The position numbers were made by a program, and so were the translations under genes. From Acinetobacter higginsii (GTDB taxonomy: Bacteria > Pseudomonadota > Gammaproteobacteria > Pseudomonadales > Moraxellaceae): a stretch of DNA of 64,000 bases. The notes under the pieces were generated by a model. It was not told where the DNA came from and did not search any database. It saw only the letters and a list, made by a program, of their open reading frames with translations. Shown piece by piece: positions 51,362 to 60,433 of this stretch. The DNA is taken from the NCBI RefSeq assembly GCF_000369525.1, contig NZ_KB850072.1, positions 2,226,606 to 2,290,605 of the forward strand, in the 5' to 3' direction. Every line of letters begins with the position of its first letter. The stretch's first letter is position 1.

Positions 51362-52285
51362 TTATGTCTTTGCCAATGTCGCTTGAATAAAGTCACCAAT
51401 CTCATCTAATGCCTGTTCAGATTTTTGCACAAAGCGATTAAACATCTGAAAGTTATGCCACATATTTTCATAGACATGCAGATGAACCTGCACACCTGAT
51501 TGTTGGGCACGCTCAGCCAGATTGATCGCATCATCCACGAGAATCTCTTCGCTGCCTGCTTGAATCAATAGCGGTGGAAGACTATTTAAATCAGCAAAAA
51601 TAGGTGAAATACGTGGATCATTAGATCGTAATTGCCCGCGATATCCATCCCCACCCCGTTTTAAAGCATAAGCACGAATCATCGGATCTCGTTTGGCATT
51701 TTTAAATACCGAAGCTGAACTCAAAGTAATATCCACATAGGGCGAAATCATGATCATCCCAGCAGGTAAAATCTGCCCTGCCTCTCTTAATTCCACCGCG
51801 AATGCTAAGGCCAAAGCACATCCACCAGAATCTCCACCCAAAATAATTTGCTCAGGCGTCCAGCCATCACTCAGTAAATGTTGATAGACCGACCTCACAT
51901 CCTCCAATGCCGCAGGATAAGGATGTTCAGGCGCACGTCGATAATCCAGCATATATACTTTGACCTTGGCCCGTGCAACCAATTCGGTAGACAGTGCGCG
52001 ATGGGTTCGTGATGAACCTGCAAAAAAAGCGCCTCCATGACAATGCAATAATACCCCTTGCACCTCACCCGCAGGCCTTGCCACTTCGACGGGAACAATA
52101 CGTTGATCCCGTGCATCTATCAATTTGATCTGTTGTATAGAAACATCGGCTCTGGGTTTAAAAATACGCGAGCCAAGCTCCATTGCGCCACGCAAGATCG
52201 GAAAAGGTAAAGCCAAACCACTGGCCAACTTAAAACTCAATCGCAAGCCCAATTTCACGCCTGTTTCGATTATCTGTTGCTGCAT
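51362..52285 (-). CDS. Alpha/beta hydrolase, HSL-type esterase
   Basis: 307 residues. Oxyanion-hole motif HGG (LHCHGGAFFAGSSRTHR, about residue 83), nucleophile Ser in GGDSGGCALAL (about 156), the acid in a DDAINLAERA segment, and catalytic His in MWHNFQMF near 287. This is the hormone-sensitive-lipase esterase family. It ends the leftward SDR-monooxygenase-hydrolase unit, where an esterase could hydrolyse the ester made by the Baeyer-Villiger enzyme (inferred). Confidence 0.8.
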   Translation of the reverse strand: MQQQIIETGVKLGLRLSFKLASGLALPFPILRGAMELGSRIFKPRADVSIQQIKLIDARDQRIVPVEVARPAGEVQGVLLHCHGGAFFAGSSRTHRALSTELVARAKVKVYMLDYRRAPEHPYPAALEDVRSVYQHLLSDGWTPEQIILGGDSGGCALALAFAVELREAGQILPAGMIMISPYVDITLSSASVFKNAKRDPMIRAYALKRGGDGYRGQLRSNDPRISPIFADLNSLPPLLIQAGSEEILVDDAINLAERAQQSGVQVHLHVYENMWHNFQMFNRFVQKSEQALDEIGDFIQATLAKT

Positions 52286-52321
52286 CCTGCCCTCCTACTC
52301 ATGGCATCACCGAGTCATCAT

Positions 52322-53809
52322 TTAACTGGCTTTTTTCTCAGATTCAGACTCAGTAAAACCAAGTACATAATCATTCAGATCGCATTGTGCCAAGCGAGCA
52401 CGCATCTCAAAGGTGGTCCATGGCCATAAAGTACTGTTACGACCATTCCGATCGATAAAGTAGCTGCTGCATCCACCGGTATTCCACACCGTATTCGTTA
52501 ATGCCGCTTGGATTTCATCATTGTATTGCTGCAATACCTCAGCACGAATTTCAACAGTTTCAATCTGCTGCGCCTGTACTTTTTTCAGCATATCCAAGAT
52601 ATATGCCAATTGTGCTTCAATGATGATGAGTGCCGATGAGCTGACCGCAATATTAGGACCAAACATGACAAAGGCATTTGGGCAGCTTTCGACCACCGTA
52701 CCAAGGTAGCCTTGGGCACTGCCTTGCCATACTTCGTCCATGCTTTTACCATGTTTATTACGAATCTGTTTGGCAATTGGCGGATTACTGACTTCAAAGC
52801 CTGTACCAAAAATAATCGCATCGACCTCATGTTGCGATCCATCACTGGCGATCAAAGTATTGCCATGCACTTCTTCCACCCCACAACGCAATACCTCTAC
52901 ATTCGACTTTGCCAATGCTGGATACCATTGATTGGACTGTAATACCCGTTTGCAACCGATGGTAAAGTCAGGCAATAGTTTTTCTCGTAGCGCAGGATCT
53001 TTCACCCCTAAGCGAATATTCAATTTGGCTAAGCGTTCAATCTGGCTGACCAGTTTTGGATGGTGCATACTGGAATTTAAGGATTCAAATACGCCATAAA
53101 CGCCATAACGGGTCAAACGCTGAGTGACTGGAAGTACTTTAAACAGTGCCTGAGCAAGTTTTGGTAGGCTTTGATCCATTTTTGGCAATACCCATTGTGG
53201 GGTCCGCTGCAGTAAAGTGAGTTTCTCCACTTGGGCTTGAATCTCAGGTACAAATTGAATTGCAGATGCACCTGCACCAACAACGGCAACCTTTTTACCA
53301 TTTAAGTCAACATCATGATTCCATTCTGCCGAGTGGAACTGAGCCCCTTTAAATGTCTCTAAACCTTTAATCCTAGGCAATACAGGTTGATGCATTGGCC
53401 CACCCGCCATAATCGCAAAACGGGCATGAATGAGACCTTGATTGGTTTTCACCACCCAATGTTTGGCCTGATCATCCCAAGCACTTTCCAGCATTTCATA
53501 GCCAAAGCGCACATACTTTTTCACATCAAATTGGCGTGCAACATTTTGTATATAGGTCTTAATTTCTTGCTGCTGCGCAAACACCCGACTCCATTGTGGA
53601 TTCGGTGCAAAAGAATAGGAATATAACGCCGAGGGCACATCACAAGCACACCCCGGATAGGTGTTGGCACGCCAGACACCGCCAATTTCATTGGCTTTTT
53701 CCAAGACCACAAAATCCGTGAAACCCGCTTGTTGTAGTTTGATGGCGGCTCCAATCCCTGCAAAGCCAGCCCCGATAATCACCACATGAAATTTTTCAAT
53801 CTTCGCCAT
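52322..53809 (-). CDS. Flavin-dependent Baeyer-Villiger-type monooxygenase
   Basis: 495 residues. FAD Rossmann motif GAGFAGIGAAIKL near residue 13; the Baeyer-Villiger fingerprint FxGxxxHxxxW is met by FKGAQFHSAEW (about residues 148-158); the NADPH motif GAGASAIQF follows. These enzymes insert oxygen into ketones to form esters or lactones. It lies 12 bases after the SDR gene and 36 bases before the esterase, which together would turn an alcohol into ketone, ester, then acid plus alcohol. Substrate unknown. Confidence 0.85.
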   Translation of the reverse strand: MAKIEKFHVVIIGAGFAGIGAAIKLQQAGFTDFVVLEKANEIGGVWRANTYPGCACDVPSALYSYSFAPNPQWSRVFAQQQEIKTYIQNVARQFDVKKYVRFGYEMLESAWDDQAKHWVVKTNQGLIHARFAIMAGGPMHQPVLPRIKGLETFKGAQFHSAEWNHDVDLNGKKVAVVGAGASAIQFVPEIQAQVEKLTLLQRTPQWVLPKMDQSLPKLAQALFKVLPVTQRLTRYGVYGVFESLNSSMHHPKLVSQIERLAKLNIRLGVKDPALREKLLPDFTIGCKRVLQSNQWYPALAKSNVEVLRCGVEEVHGNTLIASDGSQHEVDAIIFGTGFEVSNPPIAKQIRNKHGKSMDEVWQGSAQGYLGTVVESCPNAFVMFGPNIAVSSSALIIIEAQLAYILDMLKKVQAQQIETVEIRAEVLQQYNDEIQAALTNTVWNTGGCSSYFIDRNGRNSTLWPWTTFEMRARLAQCDLNDYVLGFTESESEKKAS

Positions 53810-53821
53810 GAGTTTTAATCC

Positions 53822-54661
53822 TTATTTTGTCTGTGCCAATTGGCTTAAACGTTGGCTATATGCTTTGCGATCATTCTGATCCAAGCCTTTTAAAATACGG
53901 TCATCCCCAATCAGTTTTCGGAAGCCGGTATTCAGCCAATGCGGGACCAATCCATAGGCTTTCGGGGTATGGGTTAAATAATTCGGCACCGCAATTTCAG
54001 CCAGATTATGTGCGATGGCTTGAATAATCGCATTCGCCACATCTTGGGGTTCTACCGTCGGAATCGGCAAACTGTCTCCAGTTCCAGACGACAACTCAGT
54101 CAAGACTTTGGATGGTAGCACTGCCGATAAGCCAATCGGCGTGTCTCTCAGCTCTTGTTGCATCGATGCGGTTAAACCCACCACAGCAAATTTGGTCGCG
54201 CAATAAATACTGGCACCCGGAATCGGATATTTACCTGCTAGCGAAGCCACATTGACGATATGCCCTGTTTGTCGCTCCAGCATTTTGGGCAATACCGCTT
54301 TCATACCATGAATCACTCCACGTAAATTGATATCAATTTGCGCATCGGTAATGGCTTGGCTTTCCTCGACCATCGCCCCCATTGGCATAATGCCAGCGTT
54401 GTTGACCAAGATATCGATGGGACCCAATTGCTTTTCAATCTGCGCAATGAGGTCATGAAATGAGTTCTGTGAACGTACATCCAAATAGCCGCCAAAGCCT
54501 TGCACTTTTGTGGCAGCTTGCTGAGCCAACTCCAGATCAATATCGCCAATTGCCACTTTGGCGCCGAGTTTTCTAAAGGCAACGGCAGTGGCTAAACCAA
54601 TCCCTCGCCCGCCACCTGTAATTAACACCACTTTGTTTAAAAAACTGTATTTTTTTCCCAT
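53822..54661 (-). CDS. Short-chain dehydrogenase/reductase
   Basis: 279 residues. The NAD(P) motif TGGGRGIGLATA lies near residue 15, NNAGIMPMG in the middle, and the catalytic YxxxK as YCATKFA about residue 155. First gene of the leftward unit with the Baeyer-Villiger enzyme and esterase; probably oxidises the alcohol to the ketone substrate (inferred). A good promoter lies upstream at 54704-54732, facing a divergent TetR gene. Confidence 0.82.
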   Translation of the reverse strand: MGKKYSFLNKVVLITGGGRGIGLATAVAFRKLGAKVAIGDIDLELAQQAATKVQGFGGYLDVRSQNSFHDLIAQIEKQLGPIDILVNNAGIMPMGAMVEESQAITDAQIDINLRGVIHGMKAVLPKMLERQTGHIVNVASLAGKYPIPGASIYCATKFAVVGLTASMQQELRDTPIGLSAVLPSKVLTELSSGTGDSLPIPTVEPQDVANAIIQAIAHNLAEIAVPNYLTHTPKAYGLVPHWLNTGFRKLIGDDRILKGLDQNDRKAYSQRLSQLAQTK

Positions 54662-54703
54662 GTCCAGTTCCTTTCGCCAGTCAAAAAACCATCAATTCGG
54701 AAC

Positions 54704-54732
54704 ATAATGTCACTTACGGAATGAAGTGTCAA
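54704..54732 (-). promoter_or_regulatory. Promoter of the SDR/monooxygenase operon with dyad
   Basis: On the minus strand a perfect TTGACA (54727-54732) and CATTAT (54704-54709) are 17 bases apart. The spacer contains the dyad CACTT-N8-AAGTG (about 54711-54728), a possible operator for the divergent TetR regulator. Confidence 0.55.
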
Positions 54733-54749
54733 TTTTAGTTGATTTTGTT

Positions 54750-54767
54750 TTATCGTATTTCCGATAA
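54750..54767 (+). promoter_or_regulatory. TTATCG-N6-CGATAA dyad before the tetR-type gene
   Basis: A perfect 6-bp inverted repeat with a 6-base centre lies 22 bases before the TetR start, and a further GATAA follows. Placement suits autoregulation by the TetR protein (inferred). Confidence 0.4.
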
Positions 54768-54788
54768 AGTTCTGATAAAATTTTTAGC

Positions 54789-55415
54789 ATGAATGATCAA
54801 ACAACTCTCTCGCGTGCTGAACGCCAACGTATTCAATTACAAGCAGAAATTATTGAAGCTGCTTTTTTGGAGTTTTCTGAACGCGGTTATCATCAAACTG
54901 CGATCTCTGACATTGCCAAAAGACTGGGTATTGGTCATGGCACCTTCTATCGTCATTTTGAGAATAAAAGAGACATTCTGGATAAAGTCATTGTCGATAC
55001 TATGTTCAAAATAACCGCCTTATTGGCCGATGAAAATGCGCCAGATGCGGTATCCACACTGGAGGCTTATCGCATCCAATGCGAAAGGATTTCCAGTAAA
55101 TTTCAGGAATTTGCCAAAGACAATCCACGTGCGGTTCGTTTGATTTTGCTTGAAGCGACCTCAATTGATAAAGAAATGACCGCCCAAGTGCATAACCTGC
55201 TGCACCTTGGGGGGCTACTCACTGCAGACTATTTAAAAAATGGAGTGAAGTGCGGTTATTTAAAAGCTGATCTGGATACTGAAATGACAGGACATGCCAT
55301 TGTCGGCATGATTATCGCTGGCGCATTTAAGTTCTTATCTGCACCTGAAGATGCCAATCTGTTAAAAAAATATAGCGATGCTGCAATTCAAATGATGATG
55401 GCGGGCATCGCTTAA
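54789..55415 (+). CDS. TetR-family transcriptional regulator
   Basis: 208 residues. N-terminal helix-turn-helix YHQTAISDIAKRLGIGHGTFYRHFENKRDIL is typical. The ligand domain is all-helical. It diverges from the SDR/Baeyer-Villiger/esterase operon with two dyads in between, and is thus its likely repressor. Converges with the ferritin-like hydrolase gene. Confidence 0.82.
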   Translation: MNDQTTLSRAERQRIQLQAEIIEAAFLEFSERGYHQTAISDIAKRLGIGHGTFYRHFENKRDILDKVIVDTMFKITALLADENAPDAVSTLEAYRIQCERISSKFQEFAKDNPRAVRLILLEATSIDKEMTAQVHNLLHLGGLLTADYLKNGVKCGYLKADLDTEMTGHAIVGMIIAGAFKFLSAPEDANLLKKYSDAAIQMMMAGIA

Positions 55416-55436
55416 AACTCAACTTTGGCTTGTGAT

Positions 55437-56312
55437 TTATGCTGGCTTAAATGCTGGCATTTGATTTAAATAGGCCAATGCCTGTTGTGTTGACCCTTCA
55501 TGTAATGGACTATGTTTGGGATTAAAATAGCGTAAGCAAGCAGCCAAGACATCACCCACACGCGGTACGCGATCCTGTCGGGCAGCACGCAAATAATCTT
55601 TAAAACGAAAACGCTGCGGTAATTGTGGATCTTTGGCAACCAAGGTTTCCACAGCCACATAGGCCAATACAATAAATAAAGGAAAGGTAACAGCAGCCGT
55701 CGCTGTTCGCAGCAGCATATTATTACTGAGATGCCGAAACATGGCATCGGCGACTTCACGATGCTCTACTTCTTCGGCACCATGCCATTGCAATAGACGT
55801 AGCATTTCCTCATCGACAGGTGCTTGTTGTAAACCTTGTGCATTGAGTACCCAATGCCCTAATACGCCCGTGAGATGTTCTGCAGCGGCAACCATGGCAA
55901 GACGAGTCTGTAACCATCTCAATTTCAAAGTAGAGTGACGCAGTTCATAACCAAATGGCTTCTGCCCCAGCATGTCATGAAAGATCCAGTTCATCAGTTG
56001 ACTATATTGACTCAGATCAATCCCCAAGGCCTCAATATGTCGCGTGCCCAAGGTATGGCCATGACTGTGTGCCCCTTCCTGTTTAATAAAAGCCATGACT
56101 GCTGCTTTTAACTGTTCATCCTGGATTAGTGGCAGTGCATCTCTGAAGGTCTGACAGAACCAGCGTTCAGGTGCGGGGGTAATTGGGTTGATGACATTAA
56201 GAATCTGCGATGCCAAAGGATCATCATAAATCCAATGGCTCGGTGTTTCTGTAAAATCAAATACGGGACGTCGAGGAACAATGTGATGGTTTTGTTTGAT
56301 GAATCCGCGCAT
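55437..56312 (-). CDS. Predicted metal-dependent hydrolase (PF10118-like)
   Basis: 291 residues. Metal-ligand motifs KQEGAHSHGH (about residue 88), AAEHLTG (about 144) and HGAEEVEHREVAD (about 175) fit the ferritin-like metal-dependent hydrolase family. A hydrophobic stretch (ATAAVTFPLFIVLAYVAVETLV) suggests membrane contact. Such genes often sit among lipid or sterol catabolism genes. Probably transcribed with the Old Yellow Enzyme gene 32 bases upstream. Confidence 0.7.
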   Translation of the reverse strand: MRGFIKQNHHIVPRRPVFDFTETPSHWIYDDPLASQILNVINPITPAPERWFCQTFRDALPLIQDEQLKAAVMAFIKQEGAHSHGHTLGTRHIEALGIDLSQYSQLMNWIFHDMLGQKPFGYELRHSTLKLRWLQTRLAMVAAAEHLTGVLGHWVLNAQGLQQAPVDEEMLRLLQWHGAEEVEHREVADAMFRHLSNNMLLRTATAAVTFPLFIVLAYVAVETLVAKDPQLPQRFRFKDYLRAARQDRVPRVGDVLAACLRYFNPKHSPLHEGSTQQALAYLNQMPAFKPA

Positions 56313-56344
56313 AAAAGAACTCCTTATCTACAAGACCTTGGGTA

Positions 56345-57574
56345 TTAATCCTGCGTCAAAATGTTAAAACCCATCCGTGGTCCAAATGCCACTAATGTTC
56401 GAATCAGCCCTTTAATTGCCTTTGGTTTCTGACCACTACTAATGCGGCGGAATTGAGCTGCATGCCAAGCCAATTGCAAATAAGCATCGATAGGCTTATA
56501 GCCAACTACAGGAATTTTTGCAGCTTCGGTGACAGATTTCCCAGCCAAGAGCTGTTTGGCTAAATCGGGCTGTAAAGCAAAAGGACGAGCCAAACCGACG
56601 ACATCCACCGTGCCATCGCTCACCAATCGATTCATCACCTCTACATCGCGTAGCCCACCTGTCAGCATTAGCGGCATTTGACTTTGTTGGCGCAATGCCG
56701 TGGCATAATCCAGAAAATAAGCATCGCGCTGAACCTGACGATCAGGGGCATAGCCCAGTTGCGCAGGAGATTCATAATTACCTCCAGACACTTCCAATAA
56801 ATCTATACCCTCAGCTGCTAATGCTAGAGCAACGTGCAGTGATTCCTCCTGACTCAGCCCACCTTTTTGGAAATCGGCAGAATTCAATTTGACACTGAGG
56901 ATTTTATTCTTGCCAATTGCCCGTCGCACAGCTCGAACCGTTTCAATCAAGATACGACGACGATTTTCTGGGTTGCCTCCCCATTGATCGGTACGGGTAT
57001 TGGCCAAAGGCGATAAAAATTGAGATAACAAATAGCCATGTGCCGCATGGACTTGTACACCATCAAAGCCTGCCTGCACCGCCAATGCCGCTGTGCTGGC
57101 AAAACGCTGTATTTGTTCTAAAATTTCTGTTTCAGTCATGGACCGCGGGACACGAATCAAATTCATTGCGGGTAAATCTAAGCCTACTGCTGAAGGTGCA
57201 ATCGGCTTTTTAAATAAAGGTAGCACCGCAACCCGACCTGAATGATTAATTTGCATCATGATCTTGCTGCCATTGGCCTGCGCTGCTTGGGCCCAAAGTT
57301 TATGCGCTTGCAAGAATTGTTCATCTTCCAACACCACATTTCGTGGCTCAACAAAGGCACGATGGTCAACCATGACATTGCCTGTTATTAACAAACCCGT
57401 ACCGCCTCTGGCCCATGCCGCATAGAGTTGCTGTAAATCTGTGGTGGGCGAGCCATGTCGATCAGCCAATTGTTCACTCATGGCAGACTTTGCAATTCGG
57501 TTCGGGATAGTGATGCCACATGCCAAAGCTAATGGTTGTTGTAAAGGTGAATTGCTAACATTTGATTGTGTCAT
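56345..57574 (-). CDS. NADH:flavin oxidoreductase (Old Yellow Enzyme family)
   Basis: 409 residues. TIM-barrel with FMN contacts: the IPNRIAKSAMSEQLAD start, QINHSGR, and the active-site HAAHGYLLSQFLSP (His-His pair near residue 185), followed by RTDQWGG and LTGGLR. The family reduces activated C=C bonds or oxidises N-compounds. It precedes the metal-dependent hydrolase and follows the decarboxylase-family gene, all leftward. Substrate unknown. Confidence 0.8.
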   Translation of the reverse strand: MTQSNVSNSPLQQPLALACGITIPNRIAKSAMSEQLADRHGSPTTDLQQLYAAWARGGTGLLITGNVMVDHRAFVEPRNVVLEDEQFLQAHKLWAQAAQANGSKIMMQINHSGRVAVLPLFKKPIAPSAVGLDLPAMNLIRVPRSMTETEILEQIQRFASTAALAVQAGFDGVQVHAAHGYLLSQFLSPLANTRTDQWGGNPENRRRILIETVRAVRRAIGKNKILSVKLNSADFQKGGLSQEESLHVALALAAEGIDLLEVSGGNYESPAQLGYAPDRQVQRDAYFLDYATALRQQSQMPLMLTGGLRDVEVMNRLVSDGTVDVVGLARPFALQPDLAKQLLAGKSVTEAAKIPVVGYKPIDAYLQLAWHAAQFRRISSGQKPKAIKGLIRTLVAFGPRMGFNILTQD

Positions 57575-57669
57575 TTTTACTGTTCCTCAAACTCTGATCG
57601 ATATAGATCGATGTCATCTGTTTTATTCATTTTTCTGAGTAAATCTTTAATTCAATCTGGGCTTATCCT

Positions 57670-58416
57670 CTATAAAACCCGTGGATTAAATTGACGCAAT
57701 AAAAACAACGGGGTGCGTAATCGAGGAATCTGAATCGGTGGGATCAAGCCACCCGATAAATCCACCCGATGTAAGCGCGCATCCACCACTTTGCCTAAGC
57801 CCATTTCATGCAAAGGATCATTTACCGTTCCAGTAAAACGTAATTTCATCTCCACACGACGGACCTCAACAACATGCTCTTTCGGGGTGAATCGAACTTC
57901 TCGAGGTAAACCTAACCCCAAACCACCTGTGATATTGCGATGTGGCAAACCTAAAATGGGCGGTGCATCCTGTAGCACCTCACCTAGTTTGGCATCCATT
58001 TCAATCAGCACCGTCCCACGACGTGATGCTTGGCTGATGATGTGTGAACCATCATTATCCCAACTGATTTCCCCAATTTTTTTCGGATAACCCAGCAACT
58101 CACGCCCAATAATCATGGCGCGATCATCATCCAGTATCATCCACGGGCAAAAGATGCCGGTTTTATTGCCGACCTGAATATGTACAAAGAGTCCCGCTTC
58201 GTGATAGGCCCCCGTATACACATTTTCAGGGAAATAGGCACAAAATAAATCCGCTCTGGCTGGTTTCGTCAACTTCATTCCTGCGGGCAACCAACGCGCC
58301 ATTCGCTTCTCATCGACCTCAACCACCACAGTTAAATATTGGGCATTGTGATAGAGCTTATTCCCGATATTTGCGATACCGATAGGCGTGCGTAAATCTT
58401 GGATCAACTGTCTCAT
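57670..58416 (-). CDS. Acetoacetate decarboxylase family protein
   Basis: 248 residues. The fold pattern of ADC-like proteins is visible: VEVDEKRMARWLPAGMKL, then YHEAGLFVHIQVGNKTGIFCPWMILDDDRAMIIGRELLGYPKKIGEI, with a Lys pair (YPKK) where ADC proteins carry the Schiff-base Lys. Its start overlaps the upstream SDR stop as ATGA. True acetoacetate decarboxylation is not certain; many members act on other beta-keto acids or as enolase-like enzymes. Confidence 0.72.
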   Translation of the reverse strand: MRQLIQDLRTPIGIANIGNKLYHNAQYLTVVVEVDEKRMARWLPAGMKLTKPARADLFCAYFPENVYTGAYHEAGLFVHIQVGNKTGIFCPWMILDDDRAMIIGRELLGYPKKIGEISWDNDGSHIISQASRRGTVLIEMDAKLGEVLQDAPPILGLPHRNITGGLGLGLPREVRFTPKEHVVEVRRVEMKLRFTGTVNDPLHEMGLGKVVDARLHRVDLSGGLIPPIQIPRLRTPLFLLRQFNPRVL

Positions 58417-59216
58417 GCTTTTAATCTCGAAAACACCTGCTTTAAAATCGGCAATAAAATGATGCGCGGGGTATAACGTCCGCCCAAAGTTTGTGCCTGT
58501 GCAATCAAACCTGGAATCACAATACGGCGATTACATTCCATACCTTGAATGGCTTCTTTAGCTACACGTTCTGCAGTTACCCAAACCAAACTGCCACCTA
58601 CACCATTAATTTTTGTTATGCCAGCAACTTCATTAAAACCTGTGATGGTGGGACCAGGTGCCAATAAGGTACAGCTCACCCCAGTACCGCTCAGTTCACT
58701 ATGCAGTGATTCGGCAAAAGAATTGGCAAAGGCTTTGCTTGCCGCATAAGTGGCATTGGCTGGTGTGGGTTGATGACCTGAGGTAGATCCAACAATCAGA
58801 ATGGCACCCCGTCGTTTCTGAATCATATTGGGCAATACTGCCAATGTCAGATCCTGTACAGCCACTACATTTAGCTCGGTCTGTTCACGTTCACGGTCAG
58901 CATCTAAGTGCTGCAATCGTCCAAAAGTGGCAAAGCCTGCGTTATTGCATAAAATCGCGACATCCAGCTGCTCGAGTTCCTGACGGAATTGAGTTCTTGC
59001 CTCACGATCCGCGAGATCACAAGGACGTAACATCACCTCAACTTGATATTTTTGACCTAAATGCAGCGCCAAAGCCTCAAGCTTATCGACTCGTCGTGCC
59101 ACCAGAACAAGCGAATAGCCACGTGCAGCGAATTGTTTTGCCAGTTCTTCACCAATACCAGACGATGCGCCAGTAATCACAACGGGGGAATCTTTAATAG
59201 GAAGAGGTAAACTCAT
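58413..59216 (-). CDS. Short-chain dehydrogenase/reductase
   Basis: 267 residues from ATG 59216; the open frame starts two codons earlier at a TTG. Motifs: VITGASSGIGEELA, CNNAGFATFG and YAASKAFANSF (catalytic YxxxK). This DltE/SDR-type short protein is coupled to the ADC-family gene. A divergent AraC regulator lies upstream. Confidence 0.8.
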   Translation of the reverse strand: MSLPLPIKDSPVVITGASSGIGEELAKQFAARGYSLVLVARRVDKLEALALHLGQKYQVEVMLRPCDLADREARTQFRQELEQLDVAILCNNAGFATFGRLQHLDADREREQTELNVVAVQDLTLAVLPNMIQKRRGAILIVGSTSGHQPTPANATYAASKAFANSFAESLHSELSGTGVSCTLLAPGPTITGFNEVAGITKINGVGGSLVWVTAERVAKEAIQGMECNRRIVIPGLIAQAQTLGGRYTPRIILLPILKQVFSRLKA

Positions 59217-59327
59217 TACCAATACTCAGATCAATAGAATAAGCCTAGTATCAGAGAGCTAAAACTTGAGCGTGAGCGGTAATTCAGCCATACTGCTAAT
59301 CATTTTCGGCCAGCATAAAATAAAAAA

Positions 59328-60377
59328 ATGAAAGATCCCTATGGCTTGTCTAAAGCCAGTATCCCGATTTCATATGCACATTTATTATTAGAAATCATGG
59401 TTGAAAAAGGTTTTTCTGCTTCCGAAATTCTATACCAAAGCAAAATACCGTCAGCACTTCTGCATCAAGTCGATGCCCGTATTACTCCAATCCAATGGTC
59501 AAAATTGGCATGGGTCAGTTTAGGGCTGGCGCAAGACTGTGGTCTGGGATATGAATATGGGCTGAAACTTCGTTTAACTGCGCATGGTCCAATGGGTTAT
59601 GCCCTAATGAGCAGCCCCTCACTCAAACATGCTATTGCCTTGGCCAGTCAATTTTTTAATATGCGGCTGAAAGATTATCGCATTGATTGTTACCAAGAAA
59701 ATCTCGTTTCAATTATTGAAATTCAACAAACCCATCCCGTGGTCAGTCAGCAGCTTGTGCAGGCAGAGATACTGAGACGTTTCTTTTATGAATGCCTGAT
59801 GATTGGCGTGGTTCACACAGCACAGGCCTTAGCTGAGCATGATTTTTCGGATGTTGAACTGCATGTCGACTGGGCTGAACCGCCCTACCATCAAAAATTT
59901 CAGCCCCAACTTCCAAGCATTCGCTTTAATCAAACTCACAATCAAATTCGTTATCCTGCTGCCATCCTTAACCTCTGCACCAAAATGGCAGATCCAACGG
60001 CTTTTCAACAGGCCTTGGCCCAATGTGAAGCCGAACAAATCCGTTTTTCCGAAACCATTCAAGATATTGGACTCAGGGTCAAAACCGAGTTGCAGCTCAC
60101 TCCACAAAAAGGCTACCCGAGTTTAGATAGCATTGCCGAACGCTTGCATACCTCCAGCAGAACCCTAAGACGAAAGTTAGATCAAGCAGGTTATTCTTAT
60201 CTGGGGTTATTAGATGAAGTCAGATATCAACAGGCAAAACAGCTGTTACTCAATCCACACATGGAAGTACAGGATATTGCACTGTACTTAGGCTATCTAC
60301 AACCGGCCAACTTTGCCCGTGCATTTAAGAAATGGAGTGGGCTTACACCCAGTCAATTTCGTCAAACTCAAACTTAA
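59328..60377 (+). CDS. AraC-family regulator with arabinose-binding-like N-terminal domain
   Basis: 349 residues. N-terminal domain (LLLEIMVEKGFSASEILYQSKIP..RITPIQWSKLAWVSL) as in the OruR/ArgR-like AraC branch (PF12625). C-terminal helix-turn-helix pair: SLDSIAERLHTSSRTLRRKLDQAG and VQDIALYLGYLQPANFARAFKKWSG. It diverges from the SDR/ADC genes, its likely targets. Confidence 0.82.
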   Translation: MKDPYGLSKASIPISYAHLLLEIMVEKGFSASEILYQSKIPSALLHQVDARITPIQWSKLAWVSLGLAQDCGLGYEYGLKLRLTAHGPMGYALMSSPSLKHAIALASQFFNMRLKDYRIDCYQENLVSIIEIQQTHPVVSQQLVQAEILRRFFYECLMIGVVHTAQALAEHDFSDVELHVDWAEPPYHQKFQPQLPSIRFNQTHNQIRYPAAILNLCTKMADPTAFQQALAQCEAEQIRFSETIQDIGLRVKTELQLTPQKGYPSLDSIAERLHTSSRTLRRKLDQAGYSYLGLLDEVRYQQAKQLLLNPHMEVQDIALYLGYLQPANFARAFKKWSGLTPSQFRQTQT

Positions 60378-60397
60378 GCTGCCCAGAATATATTTAG

Positions 60398-60423
60398 GTC
60401 AGGTCGGTGCATCTCGACCTGAC
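60398..60423. terminator. Bidirectional terminator between convergent genes
   Basis: GTCAGGTCG (60398-60406) and CGACCTGAC (60415-60423) form a perfect 9-bp stem with an 8-base loop between the AraC gene and the DHDPS-family gene. Confidence 0.6.
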
Positions 60424-60433
60424 GCCAACATAA

